In this document: positions 62,878 to 64,000 of the stretch, piece after piece | Layout: every line of letters begins with the position of its first letter | How positions within the stretch are numbered: position 1 is the stretch's first letter | NCBI RefSeq assembly: GCF_023277115.1 | Contig: NZ_JALQCS010000001.1 | Coordinates: forward strand, 1,544,001 to 1,608,000 | Length of the DNA stretch: 64,000 nucleotides | DNA from: Acidithiobacillus acidisediminis | GTDB taxonomy: Bacteria > Pseudomonadota > Gammaproteobacteria > Acidithiobacillales > Acidithiobacillaceae | Direction of reading: 5' to 3' | Position numbers and translations under genes: made by a program | Notes under the pieces: generated by a model | Seen by the model: only the letters and a program-made list of their open reading frames with translations | Databases searched by the model: none | Told to the model about the DNA's origin: nothing

Positions 62878-63903
62878 ATGCTGATTCGATCGGCGTCTTT
62901 TCAGCGGCTGGCGCCGCGCCAGCGACGGACTGGGGTGGGTAGTCATGGTGTCCGCCCGGTGTGCAGCTTGGTCGTGCCTTTTCATAATGAGGCCGAGAGT
63001 ATCCCCGCCCTGGTTGAACGCCTGCGCACGGTATTGGATCCGTTGGCCGTAACTTGGGAAATGGTTTGCGTGGATGATGGGAGCACCGACGATACGCTGT
63101 CCATGCTCCTCGCCCTGCATGAGCAAGACGCCCGCATTCGGGTTTTCGCGCTGTCGCGTAATTTTGGTAAGGAGGCAGCCCTGACCGCGGGTCTGGACAA
63201 CGCCTGGGGGGCGTGTGCAATCCCCTTGGATGCAGATTTGCAAGATCCTCCCGAGCTGATTCCAGAACTCTTGGCCAAGTGGCAGGAGGGGTATGACGTG
63301 GTCAATGCCCGTCGCCTGAGTCGTAGCGGCGAGTCCTGGACGAAACGGAGCTCAAGCTATGGTTTCTATCGGCTCCTGAATCGACTCAGCCCGATGAGGA
63401 TACCGGAAGACACCGGCGATTTTCGCCTGCTTTCCCGTCCGGTGCTTGATGCCTTGCGCCAGTTACCCGAGCGACGCCGCTTCATGAAGGGGTTATTCTC
63501 GTGGGTAGGTTTTCGTAGTACGGAGATCACCTATCACCGCCCCGCCCGGAGTCACGGTAAAAGCCGGTGGAGTTACTGGCGCTTGTGGAATCTGGCCTTG
63601 GACGGCATTACCTCGACAACCCAACTGCCCCTACAGATCGCGACATTGCTCGGTGTTGTGGTGTCGGTACTGGCATTTTTGTATGCCGTGTGGATGGTTA
63701 TCAGCACCCTCATTTATGGTAACCCGGTAAAGGGATATCCTTCCTTGATGGTGGCCATACTTTTTTTGGGCGGCGTGCAGTTGTTGGCCTTGGGCGTCAT
63801 TGGCGAATATATTGGGCGGATTCATGAAGAAACCAAAAACCGGCCCTTATATATCATTCGCCAACGTTGGCAGAAACGCCCTTTTCCGCAGGATGTGGAG
63901 TAA
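62878..63903 (+). CDS. Family 2 glycosyltransferase (GtrB/ArnC/DPM1-like)
   Basis: A 341-residue GT2 enzyme that would transfer a sugar to a polyprenyl phosphate carrier. The GT-A fold shows SLVVPFHNEAESIPALVERL, VCVDDGSTDDT, LSRNFGKEAALTAGLDNA, PLDADLQDPPELI (DxD) and GDFRLLSRPV. Two C-terminal helices follow (TLLGVVVSVLAFLYAVWMV; MVAILFLGGVQLLALGVIGEYIGRI), the standard layout of GtrB/ArnC proteins. Confidence 0.9.
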   Translation: MLIRSASFQRLAPRQRRTGVGSHGVRPVCSLVVPFHNEAESIPALVERLRTVLDPLAVTWEMVCVDDGSTDDTLSMLLALHEQDARIRVFALSRNFGKEAALTAGLDNAWGACAIPLDADLQDPPELIPELLAKWQEGYDVVNARRLSRSGESWTKRSSSYGFYRLLNRLSPMRIPEDTGDFRLLSRPVLDALRQLPERRRFMKGLFSWVGFRSTEITYHRPARSHGKSRWSYWRLWNLALDGITSTTQLPLQIATLLGVVVSVLAFLYAVWMVISTLIYGNPVKGYPSLMVAILFLGGVQLLALGVIGEYIGRIHEETKNRPLYIIRQRWQKRPFPQDVE

Positions 63904-64000
63904 GCCGGAACAAGGTAATCGGCGTCTTACTGTAGATTTCGTAGCGCGTCAGTAAGGGTTGTATGGTAAATGCGTTGGATAACTGCGTGGCGATGGTTGA
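63854..64000 (-). CDS. Possible 3' end of a reverse-strand gene running off the window
   Basis: The minus strand is open from base 64000 to a TGA at 63854. It encodes STIATQLSNAFTIQPLLTRY then EIYSKTPITLFRLTPHPAE, which looks like a protein C-terminus with normal codon use. It would overlap the glycosyltransferase 3' end by 50 bases. Too little is visible to name it. Confidence 0.35.
   Translation of the reverse strand, partial: STIATQLSNAFTIQPLLTRYEIYSKTPITLFRLTPHPAEKGVSANVGE

Overview
The window reads as the chromosome of a GC-rich acidophilic gammaproteobacterium-like chemolithoautotroph, most likely an Acidithiobacillus or close relative. This is a judgement from gene content and general protein character; no search was run. 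It combines an enteric-type rodZ-ispG-hisS-yfgM-bamB-der block with a betaproteobacterial-type hfq-hflX-hflK-hflC-hisZ-purA block. It also has PEP carboxylase, a DsrE-like sulfur protein, a sulfite-oxidase-fold molybdoprotein with a b561 partner, a DoxX/DoxD-like protein and two metal/drug RND systems.

Layout. 1-7.4 kb: rodZ (partial), ispG, hisS, yfgM, bamB, der, a small membrane protein and sixA, in one forward run. 7.5-9.2 kb: dsrE-like gene, cytochrome b561 and molybdoprotein. 9.2-12.4 kb: Pho box array and pstS-pstC-pstA, without pstB or phoU. 12.4-15.8 kb (reverse): ppc and maf. 16.0-22.1 kb: hfq, hflX, hflK, hflC, hisZ, purA. 22.2-24.0 kb: a second Pho array and an olsB-olsA-like ornithine-lipid pair. 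24.0-30.9 kb (reverse): gltB, gltD, hemE. 31.0-32.4 kb: a complete ISNCY/IS1202-like element with a 17-20 bp target duplication. 32.4-41.5 kb is an accessory region: transposase debris, a DMT permease with a His-rich tail, a COG4705-type membrane protein, three related Pro/Tyr-rich exported proteins (one a fusion of the other two), and a DedA protein. It also holds a truncated b561 and an AT-rich segment with a divergent TolC-like protein and an unknown exported protein. 41.5-51.8 kb (reverse): a Pho-box-driven TonB receptor followed by multicopper oxidase, TolC, membrane-fusion protein, RND pump and cytochrome b561. 51.9-53.3 kb: a secreted YVTN/YncE-like beta-propeller behind a second, paralogous Pho promoter. 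53.3-62.8 kb: YaiI-like protein, a 2-TM protein, and a two-component system with a second TolC/MFP/RND set and a DoxX-like protein. 62.9-63.9 kb: a GtrB/ArnC-like glycosyltransferase.

The main discovery is a dispersed phosphate-starvation regulon read directly from DNA. Four promoters carry three or four TGTCA-type units at exact 11-bp spacing, each with a -10-like hexamer about 10-12 bp further on. They drive high-affinity phosphate uptake (pst), synthesis of phosphorus-free membrane lipid (olsBA), a TonB-dependent receptor and a secreted beta-propeller. The last two promoters are duplicates of each other that differ by exactly one 11-bp unit. The receptor/propeller pair is a good candidate for an undescribed Pho-controlled acquisition system.

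Other points of note are two genes (hflX and sixA) whose best start codon is CTG, and the in-frame fusion origin of the third Pro/Tyr-rich protein.
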